Counted from the first letter of the stretch, positions 45,771-56,955 are shown. The stretch: DNA of 64,000 bases from Notamacropus eugenii (GCF_028372415.1 NC_092872.1:553986705-554050704), one strand, 5' to 3'. A program made the numbers and translations. Notes: generated from the sequence alone by a model not told the origin.

Positions 45771-46440
45771 TTCATACTCTTTGACCCAGCAATATTGCTT
45801 CTAGGATTGTATCCCAAAGAGATCATAAAAATGGGAAAAGGTCCCACATGTACAAAAATATTAATGGCAGCTTTCTTTTGTAGTGGCCAAGAACTGGAAA
45901 TCAAAGGGATGCCCATCAATTGGGGAATGGCTGAACAAGTTGTGGTATATGAATATAATGGAATATTATTGTGCTATAAGAAATGAGAAACAGGAGGACT
46001 TCAAAGAGGCCTGGAAGGACTTATATGAACTGATGCTGGGTGAAATGAGCAGAACCAGGAGAACACTGTACACAGTAACAGCCACAGTGTGAGAGGACTG
46101 TTGCTGATAGGCTTAGCACTTCATAACAATGCAAGGACCTAAAACATTCCCAAAGGACTGTTGAAACAAAATGCCGTTCACAACTATAGAATCAAAATGC
46201 AAACTGAAGCAGACTATTTTCTCTTGTGTCATGTTTTGTTTTGTTTTCTCTCTTGATTTCTCCCATTCCTTTAAATTCTTCTATGCAACATGGCTAATGT
46301 GAAAATGTGTTTAATAAAAATGTATGTGTGGAATCCACATAAGATTGCATCCTGTCTCTGGGAGGGAAGGGGAAGGGAAGGGGAGAAAAATTTAAGACTT
46401 ATGGGAATGATTGTTGAAAATGAAAAACAAATTAATTTAT
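45771..46440 (+). mobile_element. 3' sense part of the inserted L1
   Basis: Text from 'ctctttgacccagcaatatt' to the 3' UTR ('gggagggaaggggaagggaa') and the tail 'aatttattaaag'. The frame at 45795-45986 and the overlapping 45883-46092 frame are late ORF2 remnants. The left boundary is the inversion junction near 45765-45775. Flanks are A-rich (aaaaaagg / aaagaagg), so the duplication cannot be delimited with confidence. Confidence 0.88.
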
Positions 46441-46542
46441 TAAAGAAGGCTCTAAATCACTACTGATTGGAGAAGTGCAAATTAAAACAACTCTGACACA
46501 TCATACCTATCAGATTGACTAGCATGATAGAAAAGGAAAATG
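46441..46542 (+). mobile_element. Outer L1, part 2 (102 bp between two insertions)
   Basis: 'ggctctaaatcactactgat' to 'tgatagaaaaggaaaatg' continues the outer ORF2 text that stopped at 44654. It is the only outer sequence between the two inserted elements. Confidence 0.85.
46529..46542. repeat. Target-site duplication, left copy, of the half-L1
   Basis: 'agaaaaggaaaatg', repeated exactly at 48973-48986. Confidence 0.92.
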
Positions 46543-48972
46543 GGTGGAGCCAAGATGGTAGAATAGAAGCAGAGACTTGCTAGAGCTCTCCTCCCCAAAC
46601 CCAGCCAAATACCTGTAAAAAATGCTTCTAAACAAATTCTGGAGATGCAGAACCCACAGAAGGACAGAGTGAAGCAAAATCTCCATTCTAAGACTGCCTG
46701 AAAGGTTGATGGGAAGTGTCTATTGTATCATGCTGGGAGCAAAGCACAGTCCAGCATGGGCCCAGGCAGGCACAGGCAGGACCTGAGCAGGTCTTGGGGC
46801 AAGTGAATCTCTGGCACCTGTGGCAACCACAAAATGCCAAGGACAAATTTCAAGGTCAGTGAAAAAAAATGGGTTCCTTCACCCTTTTTGCCAACGGAAG
46901 CAGAGAACTATATTGAAAAAGAGCTCAAAAGTGAAGTAAATGGCTGGTGAAATGAGCAAAAACCAGAAAAAAAATCAGACTACAGAATGTTACTTTGGTG
47001 ACAAAGAAGACCAAAATATACAAACAGAAGAAGACAACAAAATTAAAGGTCCTACATTCAAAGACTACAAGAAAAATATGAATTGATCTCAGGTCATGGA
47101 AGAGCTCAGAAAGGATTTTGAAAATAAAGTAAGAGAAGTAGAGCAAAAATTAGGATGAGAAATGAGAGTGATACAAGAAAATTGTGAGAACCAGGTCAAC
47201 TGCTTGCTAAAGGGAACCTCAAAAATTGCTGAAGAAAATGGCACCTAAAAATAGACTAACCCGAATGGCAAAAGAGATTCAAAAGGTCAGTGAGGAGAAC
47301 AATGCCTTAAAAAGCAGAATGGGCCAGATGGAAAAGGAGGTTCAAAAACTCAGTGAAGAAAATTATTCTTTAAAGATTAGAATGGAGCAGTTGGAAGCTA
47401 ATGACTTTGTGATAAATCAAGAAATTATAAAACAAACGAAGGGAATGAAAAAATAACAATGTAAAATATCTCACTGGAAAAACCACTGACATGGAAAATA
47501 TATCCAGGAGAAACAATTGAAAAATTATTGGACTACCTGAAAGCAAAGATCAAAAAAAAGAGCCTAGACATCATCTTTCAAGAACTTATCAAGGAAAACT
47601 GCCCTGATATTCTAGAGCAAGAGGGTAAAATAGAAATGGAAAAGATCTACCTATCATGTCCTGAAAGAAATCCCAAAAGGAAAACTCCTAGGAATATTGT
47701 AACCAAATTCTAGAGCCAGGAGAAACTATTGCAAGTAGCCAGAAAGAAACAATTAGAGTATGTGGAAACACAATCAAGATAACACCAGATCTAGCAGCTT
47801 CTACATTAAGGGATTGCAGGGCTTGGAATATGATATTCCAGAGTTCAAAGAAGCTAGGATTAAAACAAAGAATTACCCACCCAGAAAAATTGAGTATAAT
47901 ACTTCAGGGGGGAAAATGGTCATTCAATGTAATAGAAGACTTTTAAGCAGTCTTGATAAAAAGACCAGAGATGAATAGAAAATTTGACTTTCAAATACAA
48001 GAATCGAGAAGCATGAAAAGGTAAACAGGAAAGAGAAATCATAAGGGATTTACTAAAATTGAACTGTTACATTTCTACATGGAAAGATCATATTTACAAC
48101 TCTTGGGACTTTAGAGTATTAGTGTAATTGGAGGAATTATGTACATATAGACAGAAAGCACAAGGTGAGTTGAATATGAAGGGATATCTAAAATAAATAA
48201 AATTAAGGGTGAGAGGAATATATTAGAAGGAGAAAGGGAGAAATAGAATGAGGTAAATTATCTCTCACATAAAAGAAGCAAGAAAAAACTTTTCAATGTT
48301 GGAGAAGAGAGGGGAGGTGAGAGAGAAAGAGTGAGCTTTACTCTCATCAGATTTGGCTGAAAGAAGGAATAACATATACATTCCATCTGGTATAAAAATC
48401 TTTCTTATACTACAGGGAAGTAGGGGGTAGGGGAATGATAGAAGGGAGGGTAAATGGGAGGAGGGGGCAATTAGAAGTAAATACTTTTGAGGAAGGACAG
48501 GGTCAAAAGAGATAATAGAATAAATGGGGGCAGAATAGGATGGAGGGAAATATAGTTAGTCTTTCATTTCATGACTGTTATGGAAGTGTTTTGCATGACT
48601 ACACATGAATAACCTATATTGAATTTCATGCCTTCTCACAGGGGATCCCATCTCAATGGGGATGAGTGGGGAGGGAAGAGGGGAGAGAAATTGGAACTCA
48701 AAATTTTAAAAATGAACTTTAAAAACTGTTTTTACATGCAAGTGGGAAATAAAACATACAGGCAATGGGGTATACAAATCTATCTTGCCCTACAAGAAAA
48801 TACAGGGGAAGTGGATGAGAGAAGGAAGAGGTATGATAGAAGGGAGGGCAGATTGGGGGAAGGGATAATTGGAATGTCTTGGATGGGCAGAGGGGAGAGA
48901 TAAGAAAATCTGGAATTCAAAATCTTGTGGAAATAAATGTTGAAAACTAAAAATAAATTGATTAAAAAAAGA
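46543..48972 (+). mobile_element. Half-L1 (HAL1-like) element, complete
   Basis: This 2.43-kb element begins 'ggtggagccaagatggtag' and has a 14-bp target duplication. It holds a 5' UTR (to about 46950) and ORF1 remnants. The coiled coil is at about 47160-47450 (visible frame MLKKMAPKNRLTRMAKEIQ onward) and the C-terminal part is at 47530-47980. The ORF1-ORF2 spacer runs to about 48560, then directly into L1 3' UTR. There is no ORF2. The last 200 bp repeats spacer-like text: 'tacaaatctatcttgcccta' and 'gatagaagggagggcagatt' resemble 48390-48455. A second L1-type terminus follows, so two 3' ends lie in series. ORF1 is broken by stops at about 47455, 47520 and 47712. It would have depended on L1 ORF2 protein from elsewhere. 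Confidence 0.88.
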
Positions 48973-48986
48973 AGAAAAGGAAAATG
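48973..48986. repeat. Target-site duplication, right copy, of the half-L1
   Basis: Exact copy of 46529-46542. The outer L1 resumes through it. Confidence 0.92.
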
Positions 48987-49725
48987 ACAAATGATGGAGG
49001 GGAGTTAGAAAAATTAGGACCATAATTCAACTGTTGGTGAAGTTGTGAGCTAGTCTAACAGTTCTGGAGGACAATTTGAAACTATGTCCAAAGAACTATA
49101 AAATTCTATACACCTTTTGAACCAGTATTACCGCTACTGCATCTGCATCCCAAAGAGACCAAAGAAAAAGAAAAGGACCTATGGGTACAAAAATATTTGT
49201 AGCTGCTCTTGTTGTGGTAGTAAAGAATTGGAAATTGAGAGAATGCCCATTACTGAGGGAATGGCTGAGTAAGTTATGGTATATGATTGTGATGGAGTAC
49301 TATTGTGCTATAAGAAATGATGAGCAGGATGGTTTCCAAAAAACCTGGTAATACTAATACAAATTCAAGCAAAGAGAAGTGAGCAGAAGCAAGCAAACAT
49401 TGTACACATTAACTGCATAAGAATGATCAACTGTGATGACAATTCCAAAGGACCCACAATAAAAATAGTGCCCCCTTCCAGAGAGAACTGATGAACTCTG
49501 AATGCAGATAATCGCATGCTTTTTAAACTTCACTTTTTTTGGTCTTTTTTTTTTTGCAACCTGGCTAATTTGAAAATATGTTTGGATGATGTCACGTGTG
49601 TAGACACTATAAAATAGCTTGCTTTCTCAAGGAGGGTGGTGGGCAAGAAGGAGGGAGAGAATTTGGAAATCAAAATATTAAAAAATGAAAGTTAAAATAT
49701 TTTTACATTTATTTGAGAAACATTA
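48987..49725 (+). mobile_element. Outer L1, part 3: ORF2 end and 3' UTR
   Basis: 'acaaatgatggaggggagtt', 'tgaaactatgtccaaagaac', 'aagaaatgatgagcaggatg', then the 3' UTR 'gatgatgtcacgtgtgtaga' and the terminal 'caaaatattaaaaaatgaaa'. It ends in A/T-rich sequence near 49725. Confidence 0.85.
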
Positions 49726-49799
49726 TATACATTATATGTGTGTGAATACATATATACACATATGTATATTTATATACACCTTCCTTGCCACCCCTTTTA

Positions 49800-50035
49800 G
49801 ATTTTTGATGCTTGTTATTGTTGGTTCATATTCATTGTGGCATAATTTGAGGTTTTCTTGGCAAAGACACTTTAGTGGTTTATAATTTCTTTCTCCATCT
49901 CATTTATTTAATAGATGAAGAAACTGAGGTAAACAGGGTTAAGTGACTTGCTTAGGTTCACACAGTTAGTAAGTATCTGAGTTTGAATTTGAACTCAGAT
50001 CTTCTGACTCCAAGCCCTCTGCCCTCATCCTATCT
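49800..50035 (-). mobile_element. Mar-type CORE-SINE
   Basis: Reversed: 'gaggttttcttggcaaagac', 'aggtaaacagggttaagtga', 'aatttgaactcagatcttct'. The left end (3' tail) is more diverged than in the 12.77-kb copy. Confidence 0.8.
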
Positions 50036-50214
50036 AATAATACCCTTCTCCCCCCACCATTATGTCCAAGAAGTTGTTATCATAGTTCCCAATATTATAG
50101 TTTCAGAATTGTGACTAGTGAAAACCACATTTAATGCATGTAGACCAATGCAGATTTCTAAAGACCTTTGTATTTCTTTCACTTGGACAACTTTATTAAG
50201 GAAGAAAACCAACC

Positions 50215-50400
50215 AGAAAACCTAGTTTACATTTCTGGTTATACCATTTATTAAATATGTGACCTTGGTCACCACTCCTTTGGTCCTTAGGTACTTCATG
50301 TGTAAAATGGGAATAATGATAATTGTAATCCTGATTCTATAAGGCTGTGGTAATGGTCAAATGAGATAACTGTGTTAAAGACATTGTCAACTATTAAACA
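50215..50400 (+). mobile_element. MIR/CORE-SINE copy
   Basis: Diverged head, 'aatatgtgaccttggtcacc', 'gtaaaatgggaataatgata', 'caaatgagataactgtgtta'. Confidence 0.7.
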
Positions 50401-50654
50401 ATATATATATAAAGATAAGTAAATAATATATAAAAGTATATAGCTATAGATACACAATTATAAAATTATGTATAAAGATAAATTTGTAAATTTAATACAT
50501 GAAATAAATACATAAATTAATACATAAACTTGTAATGATAAATATATAAAGAGAAATTATTTTTCTTAGAGAACCACTTGACTGATTGTCAGAGGATAAG
50601 GGTTTTAAAATATTAAAATAATAATAATCTCACACATTTCTTTTTCCTTCAGAC

Positions 50655-50885
50655 AGGCAGTGTAGCACCCTGGGAATAATACAACTGGACTTAGGATCAA
50701 GAGATGTATATTCTAAGGCCTGCTCTGACACTGACTAGATTTGTAAAGCTTCTCTGGGCCTCAATTTGCTTATCTCTAAAATGGGGATAATAATACTTTT
50801 TGTATTTGCCAGATGGTATTATTATAAGACTTCAATAAAATAATTCACAAAAAGCACATTGCAAATATCAAAGCACTGTAAAAAT
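50655..50885 (+). mobile_element. MIR copy
   Basis: 'gacaggcagtgtagcaccct', 'ctctgggcctcaatttgctt', 'aaatggggataataatactt', and a tail 'atcaaagcactgtaaaaatt'. Confidence 0.75.
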
Positions 50886-50899
50886 TTCATAATTATGGT

Positions 50900-51145
50900 A
50901 TGTGGATTCTCATACCTGTTCTGAAATTAGGTGTGCGACCATGGTCATCTCATATTTCCTCAGCCTCAGTTTCCTCCTATATAAAATTCATATCATAATT
51001 ACATTGTTTATGTTATAGGGTTGTTAAAAAAAAAAGATCTGTAACCACTCTCAGTCTTAATTTTCTACACTGTGAGAGGAAAGGATTGAATTGGTACCCT
51101 CCAAGGTCCCTTCTAGCCCTGGATGATCCCATGATTCTTGGATCC
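50900..51145 (+). mobile_element. MIR/CORE-SINE copies
   Basis: 'ctcagcctcagtttcctcct' with a truncated tail, then a second 3' part ('ggtcccttctagccctggat'). Either one copy with an internal A-rich insertion or two overlapping fragments. Confidence 0.6.
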
Positions 51146-51344
51146 TGAGTACTATAGACTTATGAGTAACTCAATGATTTTTTTTTACAAAGGGATTTCA
51201 CCATCATTGTTACATTCAGTTCTTACAACAATAGCAACAAAAGCCTTTAAGGTAGGCAGGAGCAAGAGTACAGATACCCCTTCAATGATGTTCTGAAGTC
51301 CAGGCACGTACTAAATATAATAGATTTCGACACAGATAAATTGG

Positions 51345-51530
51345 AGCAGATCATAAGATTTGCAGGTGGAAAAAGAAACTTGGAGGTCATCTTGTCTAAA
51401 TCCCTTCATTTTATAGATCAGGAAACAGAGGCTCTGAGGTGTTTGTGACATGAACTGCTAGTAAAAAAACAGTTTCAGGATTTGAGCCCAGGACCTTTGA
51501 CTTCAAATCTCATAGTCTTTATAGTACACC
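51345..51530 (-). mobile_element. MIR copy
   Basis: 'gatcataagatttgcaggtg', 'gatcaggaaacagaggctct', 'gatttgagcccaggaccttt', reversed. Confidence 0.75.
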
Positions 51531-51534
51531 TCAC

Positions 51535-52080
51535 AGTTATTTTGTTGATTATTAATTCCATAAACGGCTAGCATCAGAGTTTGTTTAAAAAATAAGTGCC
51601 CGCAGCATATTTAAAATACTTTTAAAAATTATAAATAACTTTAAAGAAACGTATCTATTGCATATCCACTTTCATTTGGGGCATAATAGGCTTTTGATAC
51701 TAATTTCTTAAAGATGTGTTCCCCAAAAGGTGTTCATGGCATAACTTTCTTATAGTTGCAAAGTAGTTAATGGTTACTAAGGGAGGTTATGGAAACCTCC
51801 CCAGAGTCCATTTAAAAGAAGGAGGAATTCTCATTTGTCGCCAGAGTTTTTTATGGCACTTCTGCCTGAAGGTGTGAGCAAAGACTAGCTAAAGCTTAAA
51901 TTCACCTCTTGCCCTAAAAGTCTATAATTCAAAGACTGATTCTCAGGAAACCTTTGGTATGTGAAAATGTTGGGGTTATTACTTTGAAGCAGGGGTGTGC
52001 TATGGGAGATTGGGTCTACATATGTATCATTCTATGGAGACAGGTTGAGACCCTTACAGTTTGGAATTGAGGAATGAAGG
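51535..52080. other. No recognisable gene
   Basis: No clear repeat or open frame. Confidence 0.4.
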
Positions 52081-52200
52081 TTAACCTTGGCTTTGGAAGA
52101 CTTGGGTTTTTGTTCTACCACCAGTATATACAAGTATGTCACATTGGACTGATCATTTAACTTTTCATAACCTATTTCTTCTCTTATAAAAGGCATTATC
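52080..52200 (+). mobile_element. SINE fragment
   Basis: 'ccttggctttggaagacttg' and 'ctgatcatttaacttttcat'; a diverged tRNA-headed SINE. Confidence 0.5.
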
Positions 52201-52309
52201 TACCTCTCTAAAATATCTTGGACAACTTACTTATTGTTGTTTTCATCAGTCTCTCCATGCCACCTTTTTGACAAAAATCTCTGATTTTTTTGGTATATGG
52301 AACCCTCGT

Positions 52310-52450
52310 TGAGAATACTCCCTCAATGTAGTAAGTACCTACTCTGCAACTTAGGGTCTTAGATAGTTGCCTAAGTAATAGGTTTAGAATCACACAGCCA
52401 GTATGTATCTGTGGCCAGATTGGAATAGATATCTTCCTAATTCCAAAAAA
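52310..52450 (-). mobile_element. Mar/MIR-type SINE fragment
   Basis: 'agggtcttagatagttgcct', 'gaatcacacagccagtatgt', 'gatatcttcctaattcc', reversed. Confidence 0.65.
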
Positions 52451-52880
52451 CAACAGCAATAACCCAGTTCTCTATTCAGTACACCAAGCTTCATGACCTA
52501 TTGTCATTATGATTGTTATTCCACCCTGTTTAATCTTTCTCTTTGCACATACAAGTGCCCAGAGTTGGTAAATGTTTCTCTGTTGGAATCTGTCTACTAG
52601 ACATTTAACTTGAGCTTCTTCTGGTAATGCATGCATACCTGCCATTGCTTTTCTGAGGTCTACTGCCTCCCTGGCTATAGAAGGGTACCAGAAGAGAGGG
52701 GTTATTACCTAACAACACTCTTGCAATGACCTATGCTGGGTTAAGCCTCTTTCTTTTGAAAGGTTGCAAATTGAATTGATCAGTCTCCATCCTCTGTATT
52801 TAAACACAGAAAACAAATGATGTATCTAATATATGTGAGAAACAATGAAAGTTCTTGTAATTAAGTGTTGTGATTTGGTT
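52450..52880. other. No recognisable gene
   Basis: No clear repeat; short uninformative frames only. Confidence 0.4.
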
Positions 52881-52884
52881 AAAA

Positions 52885-53075
52885 AAAAGGCCACAAGAAC
52901 TGAAAGCAAGACTCTTGGGTTCAAATTCCAGCTCTGACATTAACAAACCATAGACTATATCTATGTCATTGAATCTCATTGACCCATCATTTCTTCATCT
53001 GTCAATGAAAATAATAATACTTATTCTTGACAACCTCATGGATTTATTGTGAGAAAAGTGCTATGTAAGCCTAAA
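52885..53075 (+). mobile_element. tRNA-headed SINE
   Basis: 'gcaagactcttgggttcaaa', 'ttccagctctgacattaaca', 'tgagaaaagtgctatgtaag'. Confidence 0.65.
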
Positions 53076-53079
53076 GAAA

Positions 53080-54000
53080 ATTATATAAGAAGGAGTTAAT
53101 TGTATAGTGGAAAGGAGAGATCAGTTCCTGGTCAACTATTGGGTCTCTGTCCTCCAAACTGGTCAATCTCAGAACTGATAAACCAAGGAAAAAAGGTCTT
53201 GAATATACTAGATGCTTTGTAAGTATTTTAATTGATTCAATATATTTATATCTCATTGAATGTTTCAATATTTTGCTAGTTTTCGATTAAAAATATGATT
53301 ATATTTATATATTATATATGTATATATATAAAATAATAATGAAAGATGCTGGTTTGGTCAAAATCATGAAAACAAAAATCTGTTAGACTCTCTCTAGATG
53401 GGTTCACCCCTGGGTGCCATTCACAGGAGATGCTGAGGCTCAGATCCCATGAAGAAAAAAAAAGAAAACCTACAATTTGACTGTCAGATTTCAAAAAAAC
53501 TGCTTAGTTCTCTGTGGTGTATCACCGCTTTCCATGGTGATCAGACAGATGTGATCTTTCTTTGTTCTCCCAAGGGAAGCACCAGACGCCCCACTGCCCA
53601 AATTACTTAAAACTGGACCAAAGCAGTATAGCGAAAATATACTAATGAGAAAAATCCTGACCTTAGCTTAAAGGATTTTTCCACTGCTAATTTCAAATGT
53701 CATTAAATAATATATTGAGATAACATTTCTTTTCAGGAAGTTTGAAGAAATAATATTTATTTCTTTTAAGTTTGCTGTAAAGAAAACCTTTAGTTTTAGT
53801 GGTCCTTAATCAATTGTAGTATTTATAGATTTTATCTTGTTTAAAAAATTAAATGGCAGGATGTATAAATGATAGCACTAATTTTCCATTAGAGTTAAAT
53901 ATTTCTTTTCTATGGTTTGAAGATTTTGGCTCCTACCACTATTCCCTCCCCGTTTTTTTTTTGGAGGAATGGGAGAGAATCCCCTTCCATCAAGGAAAGA
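53080..54000. other. No recognisable gene
   Basis: AT-rich sequence with a TATA patch at 53300-53330. Two minus frames (53071-53268 and 53312-53494) have no recognised similarity. Confidence 0.4.
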
Positions 54001-54003
54001 TAT

Positions 54004-54006
<3 letters not shown>

Positions 54007-54050
<44 letters not shown>
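54007..54050. repeat. (AC)22 microsatellite
   Basis: Twenty-two perfect AC units; overlapping frames on both strands (HT and CV repeats) are artefacts. Confidence 0.98.
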
Positions 54051-54053
<3 letters not shown>

Positions 54054-54094
54054 TTGCTGACAAAAATTTAGTGCTTTATGGATGACCATATCTG

Positions 54095-54300
54095 GTAGAA
54101 TGGAAGGAAGCTTGACAGAGATCCAGGAGACCCAAGGTCAAACCCTGACATTGACCCTAAAAATGTGTATGACCTTAGGTAAATTATTTTACATTTCTGA
54201 GCCTTTGTGTTTTCCTCTGTAATATATGGATAATACTTTATAATGTGGATAGCACTTTTTAAATTTTAAAGAGATTCAGTCAATGCAAATGAATGATCAT
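54095..54300 (+). mobile_element. MIR/CORE-SINE copy
   Basis: 'agatccaggagacccaaggt', 'tgtatgaccttaggtaaatt', 'tctgagcctttgtgttttcc' in forward order. Confidence 0.65.
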
Positions 54301-54339
54301 AGTGGTGATGAAAACCTAGGGTGTGGATTGGTTGTATCA

Positions 54340-54480
54340 GGGACATCTGGGGTTCTGCTATCTGTGTGAAAGTCATTTCTCTGTGCCTCAGGTTTTTTTT
54401 TTCCTATAGAGTATGTTGGATAAGAGGCTCCATGTATATAATCCTTCAATTTCTTAATTCTGTGACCCTATAGATTGGAT
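54340..54480 (+). mobile_element. MIR-like fragment
   Basis: 'ctgtgtgaaagtcatttctc' and 'tgtgcctcaggttttttttt'; the tail 'aattctgtgaccctatag' is diverged. Confidence 0.5.
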
Positions 54481-54610
54481 TCAAAATCAGCAAACATTTA
54501 CTAAAGACCTGTTACATGAAGGAAATTGTGCTTCAAGAAGAGGATGAAAGAGCAAAAAAGCGAGTCACAATTCCGGTCTTTGAAGAGTTTATATATTAAC
54601 GAGAAGAATA
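54480..54610 (+). repeat. Ancient repeat, 'stock phrase' type
   Basis: 'cagcaaacatttactaaaga' followed by a diverged 'ggtctttgaagagtttata'; compare 24.87 and 63.79 kb. Confidence 0.45.
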
Positions 54611-54732
54611 TATGTGTGTGTATGTGTGTGTGTATTGTGTGTGACTTTAGCATAAAACAGAATATAAGTGCATGAGAGATGAAAACAATATGTTATATGA
54701 GACCCAAGAAAAAATTATGTATAGATTTAGAC

Positions 54733-54940
54733 CAGGGGATCCTAACCTTGTTCATGGGTCATAGACCCTTTTGACACTCTGGTGAAACCTATGGACTCTG
54801 TCTTAAAATAATGGATTTATTTTTGAATGCACAGAATAAATGCATAAAATTATAAAAGAAATTAATTATATTTAAATAATTATCAACATTTAAAAAAGTT
54901 TACAGACCTTCAAATAAAAAATTCTTTAAAGAATCCCTAA
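54733..54940. mobile_element. Old hAT-type element
   Basis: It starts 'caggggatcctaaccttg', continues 'gggtcatagacccttttgac' and 'ctctggtgaaacctatggac', has an A-rich middle, and ends 'ttaaagaatcccta'. The inverted ends (CAGGGGATCCTAA against TAGGGATTCTTTA) agree with a Charlie-like hAT element. No 8-bp duplication is clear. Confidence 0.6.
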
Positions 54941-54959
54941 ATTAAAAATGCAAGGAAAA

Positions 54960-55100
54960 AAAGGAAGCAAGCACTTATTAAGTGCCTACTATGTGCCAGT
55001 CATTATGTTAAACTCTTTACAAATATTTCATTTAAGCCTCAAGACAACCCTGGGGAGGCAGGTGCAATTATTATCCCTATTTTACAGTTACACACATTCT
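54960..55100 (-). mobile_element. MIR head-side fragment
   Basis: 'ttaagtgcctactatgtgcc', 'taagcctcaagacaaccctg', 'gcaattattatccctatttt', as in reversed MIR copies. Confidence 0.7.
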
Positions 55101-55144
55101 GTCACAGACATTCTCTAAGGGATTATGTAGCAGTAAAATGGAAG

Positions 55145-55252
55145 GCACTGTCTCTCTGTCTGTCCCTGTTTCTGTCTCTGGCTCTCTCTGTCTCTGTCTC
55201 TGTCTCTTTGTCTCTCTGTCTCTCTCTCTCTGTCTCTCTCTCTCTCTTATCA
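55145..55252. repeat. TCTCTG/TC polypyrimidine microsatellite
   Basis: About 105 bp of (TCTCTG)n and (TC)n. It creates the R-E-R-D/Q minus frame and part of the 117-codon plus frame, both artefacts. Confidence 0.95.
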
Positions 55253-55670
55253 ATGCTCCAATTACACCCAAGGAAATCATAAGTGTCACCTTTGGTTCCT
55301 TAGAGCACAGGCCTCAATACTTTATAAAGCAGAGATTAGCAGACACCTTGTGTGTATACACCTCAGCTAGCATTATAATTAGCCACAGGTGGGACTTAGG
55401 CAGTTGGCTGTTTCATATCAGGGGGAGTTGGAGTGAGCAACCTTCTTCCACCTGGCTTCACAGCTTCCAATCACTGCGTGACCATCATTGAATGCCCCCT
55501 TTTTTGTGTTTCCCTCAGGGGTCTCTGTAGCTCCCCTTGCCTTGTCCTTGTGTACCGAGACAACTAGCAGGATGGCCCTGGATGGCATAGCTCCAATACT
55601 TTGACATCATTTTTGGCAAGTAATTAATTATAAGACATTTTCTCCAAATCCTGAAGGTTTGTGGTTAGTG
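55253..55670. other. No recognisable gene
   Basis: Higher-GC sequence than its surroundings, with no clear repeat. The plus frame starting in the TC tract continues to 55491 without recognisable domains. Confidence 0.4.
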
Positions 55671-55675
55671 GAAAG

Positions 55676-55678
<3 letters not shown>

Positions 55679-55727
<49 letters not shown>
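55679..55727. repeat. (CA)24 microsatellite
   Basis: Perfect CA run. The 122-codon minus frame 55665-56033 starts in unrecognised sequence and ends in its C-V repeat. Confidence 0.98.
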
Positions 55728-55729
<2 letters not shown>

Positions 55730-56265
55730 TGTAGTGAAGTAGAGTTAGTTGAAAGTATGTATTTTTATTTTGTTTCAACACATCTATTTTCCAGGAGTAT
55801 GTGGGAATTATGGATTCCCTCCCCTCCTCCTCTGGCTTGGCGTGGCTTTCCTCAATAATTATAAAGCACAGGCAGGATTTATCATGAGGACTTGATCCAA
55901 ATTCTAATCTGAAAACTGTCTTATTCAGTAGTGCAAATTGTGTCCCCACTCCCAGCCCCCTACTGAAGACTTCAAGTGAAACATGCTGAGAAGACTCAGT
56001 ACAGCAATAATTCAGGATTAAAGAGCAGGGCAATGGCCAGTGGCCTAGGGAAGGGAAAGGAAGACCATATTACCATATATTAGACTGCAATGACAATAAT
56101 TCAAGATGTCTGCTTTAGATGCAGCAGACATTTTGAATAATGTACCTGGGAGTTGGAAGGCAGGATGATGACTAAGTGATATTGGCCTCAGTTCTCTACT
56201 CTTCCTGTAGAACATTAGATTTATTTGTTTTTGTTGGTGTTTAGTGTCAGAGTTCATCTCTCTGC
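55728..56265. other. No recognisable gene
   Basis: No clear repeat. The minus frame at 56045-56257 (70 codons) is not recognised. Confidence 0.4.
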
Positions 56266-56269
56266 CTCT

Positions 56270-56955
56270 CTTTCCCTACTCCAGTCCTTCCTACACCTTG
56301 CTGCCAAAGTAATTTTCCGTAAACAGATCTGACCACGTGACTCCCTATTCTATCAATTGCAATGACTTCTTGTCGCTTCTAGAATAAAATATAAACTCTC
56401 TACACAACCTGCCCTTAACCTATCTTTCCATTTTAATTGGATATTAGTATCCCTCTTGCCCTTTGCATGCCAAGCTGGTGTTCTCTCTGAGTCTTACTAA
56501 TAACACTCCGCCCTTCTTCTCTATGCCTTTTGTCCTGGCTGTCCCCCGGGCTTGGAATATGCTTCCTCCTTACCACTACCTTTCATAAAATCCTTCTCTT
56601 TCTTTAAGATGAGAGTCAGGAGCCATTTTCTAAATGAAGCCTTTCCTGAACCCCTCAGTTGCTAGTACCCTGCATCCCAAGTGACTTTATATGTAACCAC
56701 TGTGTGTGGCTACTTATTAACATTATGTCAATGTGATATATATGTATATACACACAAATATATTAAAACATATACATACATATATATGTGTGTATATATA
56801 ATTATATATATACATATAATTATACTTATTTTCCCCCATTAGCATATAAACTCATGGCAAATACGCATTATTTCATTATTTGTACATATGACCCCTGTGT
56901 CCTAGAACTGTACCTGACACAGAGTAGGGGCTTAACGAATAACTGTTAATTAATT
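56270..56955 (+). mobile_element. L2 LINE 3' end
   Basis: A well-ordered L2 end: 'ctgccaaagtaattttccgt', 'cagatctgaccacgtgactc', 'cccgggcttggaatatgctt', 'aaatgaagcctttcctgaac', and the end phrase 'gagtaggggcttaacgaata'. An AT/CATA microsatellite (56735-56830) lies in its 3' UTR. Confidence 0.8.

Noticed and set aside
55665..56033. 122-codon minus frame with a C-V repeat
   Set aside because: The frame ends in the (CA)24 microsatellite; the rest is not recognisable.
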